Assembly: GCA_038325105.1 (NCBI GenBank)
Contig: JBBQIR010000002.1
Location: forward strand, 1 to 64,000
DNA from: WSXY01 sp038325105
Lineage (GTDB): Bacteria; Actinomycetota; Coriobacteriia; Anaerosomatales; Anaerosomataceae
DNA length: 64,000 bases
Direction: 5' to 3'
Part shown: positions 16,707 through 25,079 of the stretch, piece after piece
How positions within the stretch are numbered: position 1 is the first letter of the stretch
How the letters are laid out: each line of letters opens with the position of its first letter
The notes under the pieces: model-generated
Told to the model about the DNA's origin: nothing
Database searches by the model: none
Seen by the model: only the letters and a program-made list of their open reading frames with translations
Translations under genes and position numbers: made by a program

Positions 16707-17932
16707 GATACCCGGGAGAACACCAGGCACGCATTGTGTCCGCCGAATCCGAACGAGTTGCTGAGCGCGGCTGGAACGTCAGCCTTGCGGGCGACGTTGG
16801 GGACGTAGTCGAGGTCGCACGCCGGATCGGGGTCCGTGAGGTTGATCGTCGGTGGCAGCATGCCGTTTTCCATGGCGAGCACGCAGAAGACCGCCTCAAG
16901 CGCTCCTGCACCGCCGAGGAGATGCCCGGTCATCGACTTCGTGCTGGAGACCGGCGGAGCGTTGGAGCCGAAGACGGCCTTGATCGCGCCCGTCTCGGCG
17001 GCGTCGCCGAGTTGCGTGGATGTGCCGTGCGCGTTGATGTAGCCGATGTCGGTGGTCGCGAGGCCGGACTGCCCGAGCGCCTGCAGCATCGCGCGACGGG
17101 CGCCGTTGCCGTCGGGTGCCGGGGCGGTCATGTGATACGAGTCGGCGGTGGCGCCGTAGCCGACGAGTTCTGCGTAGATTCGCGCACCGCGAGCCGTTGC
17201 CGATTCGTACTCCTCGAGCACGAGGATGCCACCGCCTTCGCCTATGACGAAGCCGTCACGTCCCGAGTCGAACGGTCGCGATGCCGCCCGGGGGTCGTCG
17301 TTGCGAGTAGATAGAGCGCGCGCCGCCGCGAAGCCGGCAAGGCCGAGCGGGGTGATGCCGCAATCGAAGCCACCCGCGATGATCGCGTCGGCCTGTCCAC
17401 GCCGTATCGCCTCGGCAGCCTCACCAAGCGAGTGATTGCCGGTGGCACACGCCGATACAGGCGCGTAGTTGATGCCCTTAGCGCCGCTGCGGATGGAGAT
17501 GTGGCCTGCAGCGAGGTCGACGATCATCATCGGCACGAGGAACGGGCTGATTCGGCCCGGGCCCTTCTCCATGAGAATCGTATGCTGGTCTTCCATAGTG
17601 CCCAGGCCGCCGATACCAGAACCGACGATGACGCCGACTCGCTCGGCATTGGAGTCATCGATGATGAGGCCGGAGTCCTTGAGCGCCTCATCGGCGGCCA
17701 CGACCGCGAACTGCTGGAACCGCGCCATTCGGCGGGCTTCCTTCGTGTCGAGGTACTGAGAAGGATCCCACTCGTTGAGATACGCGCCGAAGCGAGTCGT
17801 GTACTGGCTCACGTCGAACGCGGTGATCTCGCTTACGCCTGAACGACCCGCGATGACGGACTCCCAGTTGGCGGCAGCGCCAACGCCGAGTGCGCTAACG
17901 GCGCCCACGCCGGTGACTACGACTCGTCTCAT
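16703..17932 (-). CDS. fabF: 3-oxoacyl-ACP synthase II (FabF)
   Basis: An elongating condensing enzyme of type II fatty acid synthesis (409 aa). The catalytic Cys162 lies in APVSACATGNHS; the two histidines are in NAHGTSTQLGD and SMTGHLLGGAGA. The N-terminus RRVVVTGVGAVSALG is typical. The ATG overlaps the stop of the upstream flavin oxidoreductase gene by 4 nt. It sets chain length and, in many species, temperature response; that regulation is not visible here. Confidence 0.96.
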   Translation of the reverse strand: MRRVVVTGVGAVSALGVGAAANWESVIAGRSGVSEITAFDVSQYTTRFGAYLNEWDPSQYLDTKEARRMARFQQFAVVAADEALKDSGLIIDDSNAERVGVIVGSGIGGLGTMEDQHTILMEKGPGRISPFLVPMMIVDLAAGHISIRSGAKGINYAPVSACATGNHSLGEAAEAIRRGQADAIIAGGFDCGITPLGLAGFAAARALSTRNDDPRAASRPFDSGRDGFVIGEGGGILVLEEYESATARGARIYAELVGYGATADSYHMTAPAPDGNGARRAMLQALGQSGLATTDIGYINAHGTSTQLGDAAETGAIKAVFGSNAPPVSSTKSMTGHLLGGAGALEAVFCVLAMENGMLPPTINLTDPDPACDLDYVPNVARKADVPAALSNSFGFGGHNACLVFSRVS

Positions 17933-18891
17933 GCGAGGCCTCCTTCGGTGGCAGCGTCATACTCGGCGACGAGCCGCTGCATGAGCTCGCTCACGCTGGG
18001 CACGTCGTGGATGCGCGCGGCGGCCGAGCCGGCGAATACGAGACCGCGGGTGACATCGCCCTGTTGGGCGAGAACGAGCTTGTCGACGATGCAGTACTCC
18101 TTGCCGCAGTGCTTGAGGCACGCGATGCACTTCTCGATCGGCGGGTAGTCGCCAGCGATGAGTCGATCGGTTAAGGGGTTGTGAAGCGCACGTCCGGGAA
18201 GCCCTACCGGGCTCTTGATGAGGACGATGTCCTCATCGGTCGCGTCGACGTACATCTGCTTGAAGGCGTCGGCTGCCGAAGACTCGACGGTAGCCGCAAA
18301 ACGGCTGCCCATCTGGACGCCTGCGGCACCCTTGTCGAGCGCGCGTTTGATGTCCGCGCCCGTCACGACACCGCCGGCGGCGATGACGGGAATGTCGACG
18401 GAATCGACGATTCTCGGCAAGAGGTCGAGCATGTACTCGTCCGTGCCCAGATGGCCTCCGGCCTCATGGCCCTCGACGACGACGGCAGATGCACCAAAGC
18501 GCTCGGAGAGCTTAGCGACTCGCTCCGAGCCAACGATCGGCACGCACTCCACGCCTGCATCGCGGCACCAGGTGAAAACGTCCCGGGAGAACCCGGCACC
18601 GGCGACGACCAGATCGACGCCCTCGGAAATTGCCGCGTGTACGAGCTCCTTGAACTGCCGGATGGCCACCATGATGTTCACGCCGATGACGCCGTCGGTG
18701 GCTTCACGCGCAGCGCGAACCTCTGCAGCGAGCTCGGTTGCCGTGAGCCCGGAGCCCGCGATAAGTCCGACACCCCCGGCCTGAGCGACAGCGGTCGCAA
18801 GAGGGGCCATTGAGATGCGGACCGCCATCCCGCCCTGAACGATAGGCAGGCGGGCGGTTCGGCTTCCGATTGTCAGGCTGGGAAGATCCAC
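17929..18891 (-). CDS. FabK-like NAD(P)H-dependent flavin oxidoreductase with a four-cysteine cluster
   Basis: A 320-residue member of the 2-nitropropane dioxygenase/FabK family, an FMN-binding TIM barrel. LPIVQGGMAVRIS, GGVGLIAGSGL, EGHEAGGHLGT and IPVIAAGGVVTGADI are visible. Unlike the second family member at 20954-21901, it carries Cys255, 258, 262 and 267 (spacing CX2CX3CX4C) in PIEKCIACLKHCGKEYC, which suggests a metal or Fe-S site. The start is GTG 18891, with GGAGG 6 nt upstream. The position between acpP and fabF suggests a role in fatty acid synthesis, such as an alternative enoyl-ACP reductase, but the substrate is unknown. Confidence 0.87.
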   Translation of the reverse strand: MDLPSLTIGSRTARLPIVQGGMAVRISMAPLATAVAQAGGVGLIAGSGLTATELAAEVRAAREATDGVIGVNIMVAIRQFKELVHAAISEGVDLVVAGAGFSRDVFTWCRDAGVECVPIVGSERVAKLSERFGASAVVVEGHEAGGHLGTDEYMLDLLPRIVDSVDIPVIAAGGVVTGADIKRALDKGAAGVQMGSRFAATVESSAADAFKQMYVDATDEDIVLIKSPVGLPGRALHNPLTDRLIAGDYPPIEKCIACLKHCGKEYCIVDKLVLAQQGDVTRGLVFAGSAAARIHDVPSVSELMQRLVAEYDAATEGGLA

Positions 18892-18930
18892 GTCGTGCCT
18901 CCGGTGCGGTCTGGTCATGAGCGCGGTCGT

Positions 18931-18957
18931 CCCGACCGGCCGCTTGGGCCGGTCGGG
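18931..18957 (-). other. Strong hairpin between acpP and the FabK-like gene
   Basis: A perfect 11-bp inverted repeat, CCCGACCGGCC (18931-18941) with GGCCGGTCGGG (18947-18957), has a 5-nt loop. It sits about 30 nt after the acpP stop. No T-run follows on the minus strand, so an intercistronic processing or mRNA-stabilising structure is more likely than a terminator. Confidence 0.6.
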
Positions 18958-18988
18958 CGACGGAAACGCTCACGACGTAAGGCGGGCA

Positions 18989-19228
18989 TCACGCGTTGGC
19001 GGCGATATAGTTCACTGCGTCGCCCACGGTCTTGATACCCTCGGCCTCCTCGTCGGGGATTGAGATGCCGAAGGACTCCTCGAGTGCCATGACGAGCTCG
19101 ACGATATCGAGCGAGTCAGCGCCCAGGTCGTCGATGAACGAGGCCTCGATTGCGACGTCATCCTCATCAACGTTGAGCTGATCTACGATGACCTCTTTGA
19201 CCTTCACCAAAATCTCTTCGTTGTCCAT
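18989..19228 (-). CDS. acpP: Acyl carrier protein
   Basis: A 79-residue acidic acyl carrier protein. The phosphopantetheine attachment serine is in GADSLDIVELVMALEE (about residue 38). The start is ATG 19228 (MDNEEILVKVKEV), with GGAGG 8 nt upstream; a GTG three codons earlier lies within the ribosome site. It carries acyl intermediates for the surrounding fab enzymes. A strong hairpin follows the gene. Confidence 0.97.
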   Translation of the reverse strand: MDNEEILVKVKEVIVDQLNVDEDDVAIEASFIDDLGADSLDIVELVMALEESFGISIPDEEAEGIKTVGDAVNYIAANA

Positions 19229-19281
19229 GCTATCCACCTCCTCTCCCCTGTCGCGATCGAATAGGTAGCGCGTTTCCGCGA

Positions 19282-20037
19282 TCAGGCGAACGTCATGCCT
19301 CCGTCAACGGCCAGGACCTGGCCGGTGACGTACGACGCATCGTCGGAGGCCAGGAAGGCGACCGCGGCGGCGATGTCGGCAGGGCTCCCGAAGCGCTTCA
19401 TCGCAATGCTGCCAAGCGCAGCGTCGCGTGCTGCCTGGGGCAGTTCTGCGGTCATGTCGGTCTCAATGAAGCCCGGTGCGATCGCGTTCACGCGAACATT
19501 GCGCGACGCGAGTTCCCGAGCCACCGACTTCGTGAGGCCGATAAGACCGGCTTTTGCGGCCGAGTAGTTGGCCTGGCCGGCGTTGCCGACAAGCCCTACG
19601 ACCGAGGAGATGTTGACTATCGAACCCGAGCGCTGCTTCATCATGTACTTCGACGCTGCGCGGGTGACGAAGAACGCGCCGCTCAGGTTCGTCTGGATGA
19701 CGGCATTCCAGTCGTCGTCCGACATGCGAACGAGCAGGCCGTCCCGGGTGATGCCGGCGTTGTTGACGACGATGTCGATGCGCCCGTAGCGCGCCACCAC
19801 GTCGTCGATGAGAGCCTGGCAGGATGCAGCGTCGGCGACATCGCCCATAAACGCGTCGTGATCGGCAGCGAATCCCTCATCGGCAAGTGTCGCGAGGACC
19901 GCGCGCGCCCCGGTGTCGTCGCCGCGGTAGTTGACCGCCACGATCGCCCCGCAGCGGCCAAGTCCGAGCGCGATCTGTGCGCCGATACCGCGGTTCGCAC
20001 CGGTGACGAGCGCCACCTTTCCGGTGAGATCGCTCAC
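19282..20037 (-). CDS. fabG: 3-oxoacyl-ACP reductase (FabG)
   Basis: An NADPH-dependent short-chain dehydrogenase (251 aa). The cofactor motif TGANRGIG is at about 12-19. NNAG and the Ser-Tyr-Lys catalytic set (NISSVVGLVG and ANYSAAKAG) follow, then the C-terminal SYVTGQVLAVDGGMTFA typical of FabG. The start is GTG 20037, which overlaps the fabD stop as GTGA; a longer frame to 20079 would overlap fabD. It reduces 3-ketoacyl-ACP in each elongation round. Confidence 0.96.
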   Translation of the reverse strand: MSDLTGKVALVTGANRGIGAQIALGLGRCGAIVAVNYRGDDTGARAVLATLADEGFAADHDAFMGDVADAASCQALIDDVVARYGRIDIVVNNAGITRDGLLVRMSDDDWNAVIQTNLSGAFFVTRAASKYMMKQRSGSIVNISSVVGLVGNAGQANYSAAKAGLIGLTKSVARELASRNVRVNAIAPGFIETDMTAELPQAARDAALGSIAMKRFGSPADIAAAVAFLASDDASYVTGQVLAVDGGMTFA

Positions 20038-20948
20038 AGTCCGATCACCTCCAGGATCCGTTCGATACCGTCGTCGCACGCGACTGCTTCAAGGCCATCG
20101 ACCCGGCGTGCAAGCCCGGTGAGCACCGAACCCGGTCCCGCCTCGACGAGTACCTCGACCCCGGCGTCACGCAGGGCGTCCATGGTCTCCGTCCAACGCA
20201 CCGGAGACGTGATCTGCAGCATGAGTCGCTGCTTGATTGTCTCAGCAGCCGTCTCCACGCGCGGATCGGTGTTCTGTATGACCGGGATGACCGCGTCCGA
20301 GAAGCCAGCGTGGTCCAAAACGAGCGAGAAGCGCTCGGCGGCAGGCGACATGAACGGCGAATGGAAGGGGCCGGCGACCGAAAGCGGCACGACGCGACGC
20401 GCGCCGGCGGCGGTAAGCGCTGCCGTGGCGGCCTCGACTCCTTCATACGAACCGGAAAGCACAACCTGCCCTGCGGCGTTGTCGTTGGCGAGCCAGACGC
20501 CCGAAATACCACCAACGAGATCCGCGATCGTGGCACTGTCCATCCCGAGAACCGCCGCCATCGTGCCCGGCGTCGCAATCGCGGTATCTGACATGAGCTG
20601 CGACCGCTCGGTCACGAGCTCGAGGCCGGCTTCGACCGAGAACACACCCGCAAGCGCGAGCGCTGCGAACTCACCGAGGCTGTGGCCGGCAACGATGGAC
20701 GGCTCGAGGCCCGCATCCATGAGACTCGCACCCCACACCCAGTCGGTCAGGTAGAGCAGCGGCTGTGCGGCACGCGTGTCGGCGAGTTCCTCGGCAGACC
20801 CTTCATCGGCTATACGGCGCAGCTCGAGACCGGACAGCGCCTCGGCTGCGTCGAGAAGCCTGCACAGGTCGTCGTGCTCCGGCAGCATGTCGAGCATGCC
20901 GACGCGCTGGGATCCCTGACCCGGGAAGACGAGTGCGTGCTTCTTCAT
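20034..20948 (-). CDS. fabD: Malonyl-CoA:ACP transacylase (FabD)
   Basis: Transfers malonyl from CoA to ACP. It opens with MKKHALVFPGQGSQ, with nucleophile Ser90 in AGHSLGEFAALALAG and the catalytic His in VAGPFHSPFM. The protein is 304 aa from ATG 20948. A GTG at 20957 overlaps the fabK stop as GTGA and would add three residues; the conserved N-terminus favours the ATG. fabG overlaps its 3-prime end. Confidence 0.96.
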   Translation of the reverse strand: MKKHALVFPGQGSQRVGMLDMLPEHDDLCRLLDAAEALSGLELRRIADEGSAEELADTRAAQPLLYLTDWVWGASLMDAGLEPSIVAGHSLGEFAALALAGVFSVEAGLELVTERSQLMSDTAIATPGTMAAVLGMDSATIADLVGGISGVWLANDNAAGQVVLSGSYEGVEAATAALTAAGARRVVPLSVAGPFHSPFMSPAAERFSLVLDHAGFSDAVIPVIQNTDPRVETAAETIKQRLMLQITSPVRWTETMDALRDAGVEVLVEAGPGSVLTGLARRVDGLEAVACDDGIERILEVIGL

Positions 20949-20953
20949 GCCTA

Positions 20954-21901
20954 TCACGCGACCGGAGTCGATCCGAGAACGCGCATGACCTCCTGGGCAT
21001 CGCGCATCATTTCGGCCACGATGTCCGCGGCCGGCTCGATGCGGCAGACCATCGACGCGACTTGGCCCGCCATGAGGCTGCCCATGGCTACGTCGCCGTC
21101 ACGCATGGCGAGTGCAAGCTTGCCCGCGCCGAGCGCCTCGATCTCCTCGGCCTTGTTGTCGCGGTCGAGTTCCATGATCTGGCGCGCGAGCTTGTTCTTG
21201 ATGACCCGGACGGGGTGACCGGTCGAGCGACCCGTGACGACCGTGTCGCGGTCCTTGGCGCGCAGGATTTCGGCTTTGACGTCGGGGTGAATGGTGCACT
21301 CCTTGGCACACATGAAGCGCGTGCCGACCTGGACACCAACGGCTCCGAGCGCAAATGCCGCGGCCATCCCGCGACCATCGGCGATACCGCCCGCAGCGAT
21401 AACGGGGATGGACACCGCGTCAGCCAGTTGCGGGATGAGCACCATGGTTGTGAGGTCGCCGATGTGGCCGCCGGCTTCCATGCCTTCACCGATGACCGCG
21501 TCGGCACCCATGGCTTCCATGCGCTTCGCGAGCGGAACCGAGGGGACGATCGGAATGACCTTGATGCCGGCCTCTTTGAGCGCGGCCATGTACTTGCCCG
21601 GACTTCCCGCGCCCGTCGTGACCATTGGTACGTGCTCGTCGAGAACGAGTTGCACGATCTCATCGATGTGCGGCGTGAGGAGCATAAGGTTCACGCCGAA
21701 GGGCTTATCCGTGAGGAGCTTGGCGTTGCGGATCTGGATGCGGAGATTGTCGGTGGGCATGTGGCCGGCACCAATGACGCCGATGCCGCCCGCATTGCTG
21801 ACCGCAGCCGAGAGCTCGGCCGTGGCCGTCCACGCCATACCGCCTTGGATGATGGGATGCTCGATACCGAGCAGACTCGTGAGTCGCGTTCGCAGGGCCA
21901 T
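20954..21901 (-). CDS. fabK: Enoyl-ACP reductase II (FabK)
   Basis: An FMN-dependent enoyl-ACP reductase, 315 aa. Signatures are IEHPIIQGGMAW, GGIGVIGAGHM, KPFGVNLML, MEAGGHIGDLTTMVL and IPVIAAGGIADGRGMAAAF. It completes the elongation cycle. No fabI is present in the cluster, and FabK enzymes are generally triclosan-insensitive. The ATG follows the fabH stop immediately, with AAGGAGG 8 nt upstream. The neighbours fabH and fabD support this copy as the true enoyl reductase. Confidence 0.93.
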   Translation of the reverse strand: MALRTRLTSLLGIEHPIIQGGMAWTATAELSAAVSNAGGIGVIGAGHMPTDNLRIQIRNAKLLTDKPFGVNLMLLTPHIDEIVQLVLDEHVPMVTTGAGSPGKYMAALKEAGIKVIPIVPSVPLAKRMEAMGADAVIGEGMEAGGHIGDLTTMVLIPQLADAVSIPVIAAGGIADGRGMAAAFALGAVGVQVGTRFMCAKECTIHPDVKAEILRAKDRDTVVTGRSTGHPVRVIKNKLARQIMELDRDNKAEEIEALGAGKLALAMRDGDVAMGSLMAGQVASMVCRIEPAADIVAEMMRDAQEVMRVLGSTPVA

Positions 21902-22891
21902 CTAGCGGTCCTCCTTGGTCCAACGTAGAATTGCGGCCCCCCAGGTGAGCCCCGCCCCGAATCCGACGAGGGCGAGCACGTCGCCCTGGCGCAGGCTGCC
22001 GCTAGTATACAGGTCGTTCACGGCGAGCGGAATCGATGCCGAGGAGGTGTTCCCCACCTTCTCGATGTTCGAAAAGACGCGCTCGTGTGGCAGCTTGAGG
22101 CGGTCCGCAACCGTGTCGAGAATCCGCTGGTTAGCCTGGTGCGGTACGAGCCACGTGAGGTCGTCGATAGTCATGTTCGATGCCGCCAGAGCCTTCTTGG
22201 TCGTGGCAGGGATTGCACGCACCGCGAACTTGAAGACTTCCTGGCCGTTCATCTGTACGCGATGGAGGTTGGACTCGATTGCCTCGCACGTCGCGGGCAT
22301 AGCCGAGCCACCCGCCTGAATCTGCAGGACTTCCGGGCGGCTGCCGTCGGAGCCGATGTCGATACCGAGCACGCCCGACTCCTCGGATGCCTCGAGGACG
22401 AAGGCGCCGGCCCCGTCACCAAAGAGCACACAGATCGCGCGGTCGGTGAAGTCGACATGACGCGTGAGTGCATCAGCACCCACGACCAGCACACGCTTGG
22501 CGCGGCCCGATTCGATAGCGGTTGTAGCGGAGTGAAGCGCATACACGAAGCTCGTACACGCAGCCATGACGTCGAAGGCCGCACATGAGAGGCCGAGTTT
22601 CGCCTGGATGAGGCACGCAGTCGACGGGAAGACCATGTCCGGGCTCGAGGTCCCGACAACGAGCAGGTCGATGTCTCGGGGCTCGAGGCCCGCATCGAGA
22701 AGCGCGGCTCGCGCGGCCTCGACACCCAGATCGGATGTCGCCTGACCCTCGGCGGCGAGGTGTCGCTCGCGGATGCCGGTGCGCGAGGCTATCCACTCGT
22801 CGGAGGTTTCGACCATGGTGGCAAGGTCGTCATTGGTGAGTATGCGCTCGGGCAGATACGCGCCGACGCCGGTGACTGCTGCATGCATCAT
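21902..22891 (-). CDS. fabH: 3-oxoacyl-ACP synthase III (FabH)
   Basis: Starts fatty acid synthesis by condensing an acyl-CoA with malonyl-ACP. It is 329 aa, with Cys112 in MAACTSFVYAL, His in WLVPHQANQRIL and Asn in VGNTSSASIPLA, the Cys-His-Asn triad. GTSSPDMVFPSTACLIQ is typical. Whether it prefers acetyl-CoA or branched starters cannot be told from the sequence. It follows plsX by 93 bp. Confidence 0.96.
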   Translation of the reverse strand: MMHAAVTGVGAYLPERILTNDDLATMVETSDEWIASRTGIRERHLAAEGQATSDLGVEAARAALLDAGLEPRDIDLLVVGTSSPDMVFPSTACLIQAKLGLSCAAFDVMAACTSFVYALHSATTAIESGRAKRVLVVGADALTRHVDFTDRAICVLFGDGAGAFVLEASEESGVLGIDIGSDGSRPEVLQIQAGGSAMPATCEAIESNLHRVQMNGQEVFKFAVRAIPATTKKALAASNMTIDDLTWLVPHQANQRILDTVADRLKLPHERVFSNIEKVGNTSSASIPLAVNDLYTSGSLRQGDVLALVGFGAGLTWGAAILRWTKEDR

Positions 22892-22984
22892 TCGGAAGGT
22901 GCTCTCCTCGCTTGGGCGGCTACCGGGCCGGAGGCCGCGAGTGTCCGAGTAGTTTACACGTTGCGTGGCAAGCGCGGAAGCGGG

Positions 22985-23992
22985 TCAGTCGCGCGTATCC
23001 GGCCGTGCCACAGCATCCGCGATCTTGTCGGTAAGGCCGCCGCGGACGGCGCGCGCTGCGAACGAGATGCCCGCCGCGATTGCACGAGCGTTGCTGCTAC
23101 CGTGCCCGATAATGCAGACGCCGCGAACGCCGAGCAGCGGAGCTCCGCCGTAGGCATCGGGGTTGATGCGTTCCTTGAGCTCCATGAGTGGCTTCTTGAG
23201 TGCAGCTGCTGCTATCGAGCGAGCAGGAGTCGACGTCATCGCCATCTTCACCTGGCCGAGCAGTGACTTCGCGAGTCCCTCGAGGAGCTTCAACGCGACA
23301 TTGCCGGTGAAGCCATCGGTCACAACCACGTCCACGGTACCGGCCGGAATGTCTCGCCCTTCAACGTTCCCGACGAAACCGGGCACGCGCGTCGCCATCA
23401 GGGCGTGCGCCTCTTGCGCAAGGATCGAACCCTTCGTCGGCTCCTCGCCGATGTTGAGGAGCCCGACGCCAGGGTCTTCGATGCCGAGAACGGCCTGGGC
23501 GTACGCACGACCCATAAGTCCGAACTGGACGAGGTTCTCGGCCTTGCAGTCCGCGTTCGCGCCGACGTCAAGCAAGATGCTCGGACGCTCGCCGGTCGGG
23601 ATGACCGTCGCGATTGCCGGACGCGACACGCCTGCGATCCGCCCCATGACGAGCGTCGCAGCCGCCATACACGCACCCGTGTTGCCCGCCGAGAAGAACC
23701 CGTGCGCTTCGCCATCCTTCACGAGCCGACACCCGACGACAATCGACGAGTCCTTCTTGGCACGCACGGCGTTGGCGGCATGGTCGCCCATGTCGATGAA
23801 CTCGGTCGTCACCACGGCGCGGACGCGCGCGCGGGTTGCCGCGAAGGGTTCGATGACGTCAGCAGGTCCCGTGAGGAGGACCGAGAGGTTCTGATCGGCC
23901 GCAAGCGCGGCATCGACGCCCTGAAGCACGGCATCGGGAGCGAAGTCGCCGCCAAGTGCATCGACGACGATGGCTACCTGCATCTCAGTCAC
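22985..23992 (-). CDS. plsX: Phosphate acyltransferase PlsX
   Basis: Makes acyl-phosphate from acyl-ACP for the PlsY phospholipid route. It is 335 aa with IVVDALGGDFAPDAVLQG, HGFFSAGNTGACMAAATLVMG, ILLDVGANADCKAENLVQFG and VVTDGFTGNVALKLLEG. GTG 23992 has GGGGAG 6 nt upstream and is preferred over ATG 23983. It stands at the head of the fab genes; no FapR-type regulator gene is present next to it. The fakA/degV genes at 31734-34239 could supply acyl-phosphate in parallel. Confidence 0.95.
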   Translation of the reverse strand: MTEMQVAIVVDALGGDFAPDAVLQGVDAALAADQNLSVLLTGPADVIEPFAATRARVRAVVTTEFIDMGDHAANAVRAKKDSSIVVGCRLVKDGEAHGFFSAGNTGACMAAATLVMGRIAGVSRPAIATVIPTGERPSILLDVGANADCKAENLVQFGLMGRAYAQAVLGIEDPGVGLLNIGEEPTKGSILAQEAHALMATRVPGFVGNVEGRDIPAGTVDVVVTDGFTGNVALKLLEGLAKSLLGQVKMAMTSTPARSIAAAALKKPLMELKERINPDAYGGAPLLGVRGVCIIGHGSSNARAIAAGISFAARAVRGGLTDKIADAVARPDTRD

Positions 23993-24009
23993 GCGATACT
24001 CCCCGCCCG

Positions 24010-25077
24010 TCAGGAACCGATTTCGTAGGCCTTCATGAGCGCGGGAAGATCAACCGAGCTCTCGAACATCTCGCGTATTCTAGCAGCCTTGGTGGCGTCG
24101 TGAAGGCGGATGTGGCCCATGAGGCCCTCCATCTTCTCGACCGCCGACAGCGTGTCCGTGTCGACCATGATCATGGGAACGCCAAGTTCCTCGGCACGCG
24201 CGAGAACGAGCGCCGATGGGGGCTGGTTGCCCGTGAGAATGATGCAGCGGGTGTTGGTTTCGAGAGCAGCGAGCTGCACGTCGGCCCTGTCACCCCCGGT
24301 GATGACCGCCTTGCGCGCCTTGCGGCGGAAGAACCTGAGCGCCTTGTCCTGGCCCATGGCGCCGACCATGAACGTCTCCACCGGCTCGTCGAGTCTGTCA
24401 TCAGCCGACAGAACCGTGCCCGCCAGCGCCTCTACAATTTCGAGGACGGTGACCGAGGAGAGCGCAGCGTCGTGCGGGAGCGTCCCGAAGACGTTGAGAC
24501 CGCGGGATTGCAGGAAGGGCGTGATGCGCCCCGTCACGAACTCCGCCTGGGACTCGTGCGCCCAGTTGAAGATGACGCCGCGGATGAGGTCGCCCAGTCT
24601 TCGCGCCTCGCAGATGACGGCGTCCGGAAGATCGGGACCGCTAACGCGGTCAACGAGAAGGATAGGCGCATCAAGTAGTACAGCAAGATCCGGAGCCGCA
24701 AGTCCGACCGACGATGCCTGGAACGGGTTGCTCGGTCCCTCGATCACCATGACGTCCCGGCCTGCCGAGCAGACGTCGTACGCCTTCCTCACATCCGGCC
24801 TGAGATCGCCGACATCGTGCGCCAGCGCCCGTTCTATGAACGAATGCGTGCGGACGACCGGACACACGGCCTCAAGCGGTGCCGGCCGCGCAAGCGTGCC
24901 GTTAATATAGAGCGCGTCTTGGTCAGTGAGAATCCCGTCGACGGTGACCGGCATCGCTCCGTAGGGTTTGAAGTAACCCACGTCGAGCCCGCGTGCGGCG
25001 AGTGTACTGATGAGCGCGAGCGCAAGACCGCTCTTACCCGAGTACGGCGTTGTGGATGAGATGAGAATCGCACGCAT
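24010..25077 (-). CDS. BioD-like AAA domain plus DRTGG domain protein
   Basis: A 355-residue protein like the N-terminal regulatory half of long phosphotransacetylases, but without the catalytic Pta domain. Residues 1-210 are a dethiobiotin-synthetase-like P-loop fold (STTPYSGKSGLALALI). Residues 215-325 form a DRTGG domain, here with VITGGDRADVQLAAL. GGAGG lies 6 nt before the ATG, at the end of the acetate-CoA ligase gene. The pairing with an ADP-forming acetyl-CoA synthetase suggests it senses or regulates acetyl-CoA/acetyl-phosphate metabolism; this is inference. Confidence 0.85.
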   Translation of the reverse strand: MRAILISSTTPYSGKSGLALALISTLAARGLDVGYFKPYGAMPVTVDGILTDQDALYINGTLARPAPLEAVCPVVRTHSFIERALAHDVGDLRPDVRKAYDVCSAGRDVMVIEGPSNPFQASSVGLAAPDLAVLLDAPILLVDRVSGPDLPDAVICEARRLGDLIRGVIFNWAHESQAEFVTGRITPFLQSRGLNVFGTLPHDAALSSVTVLEIVEALAGTVLSADDRLDEPVETFMVGAMGQDKALRFFRRKARKAVITGGDRADVQLAALETNTRCIILTGNQPPSALVLARAEELGVPMIMVDTDTLSAVEKMEGLMGHIRLHDATKAARIREMFESSVDLPALMKAYEIGS

Positions 25078-25079
25078 GG

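Noticed and set aside
22892..22984. Possible promoter in the plsX-fabH gap
   Set aside because: A TAAACT-like box is present, but no -35 or extended -10 supports it.
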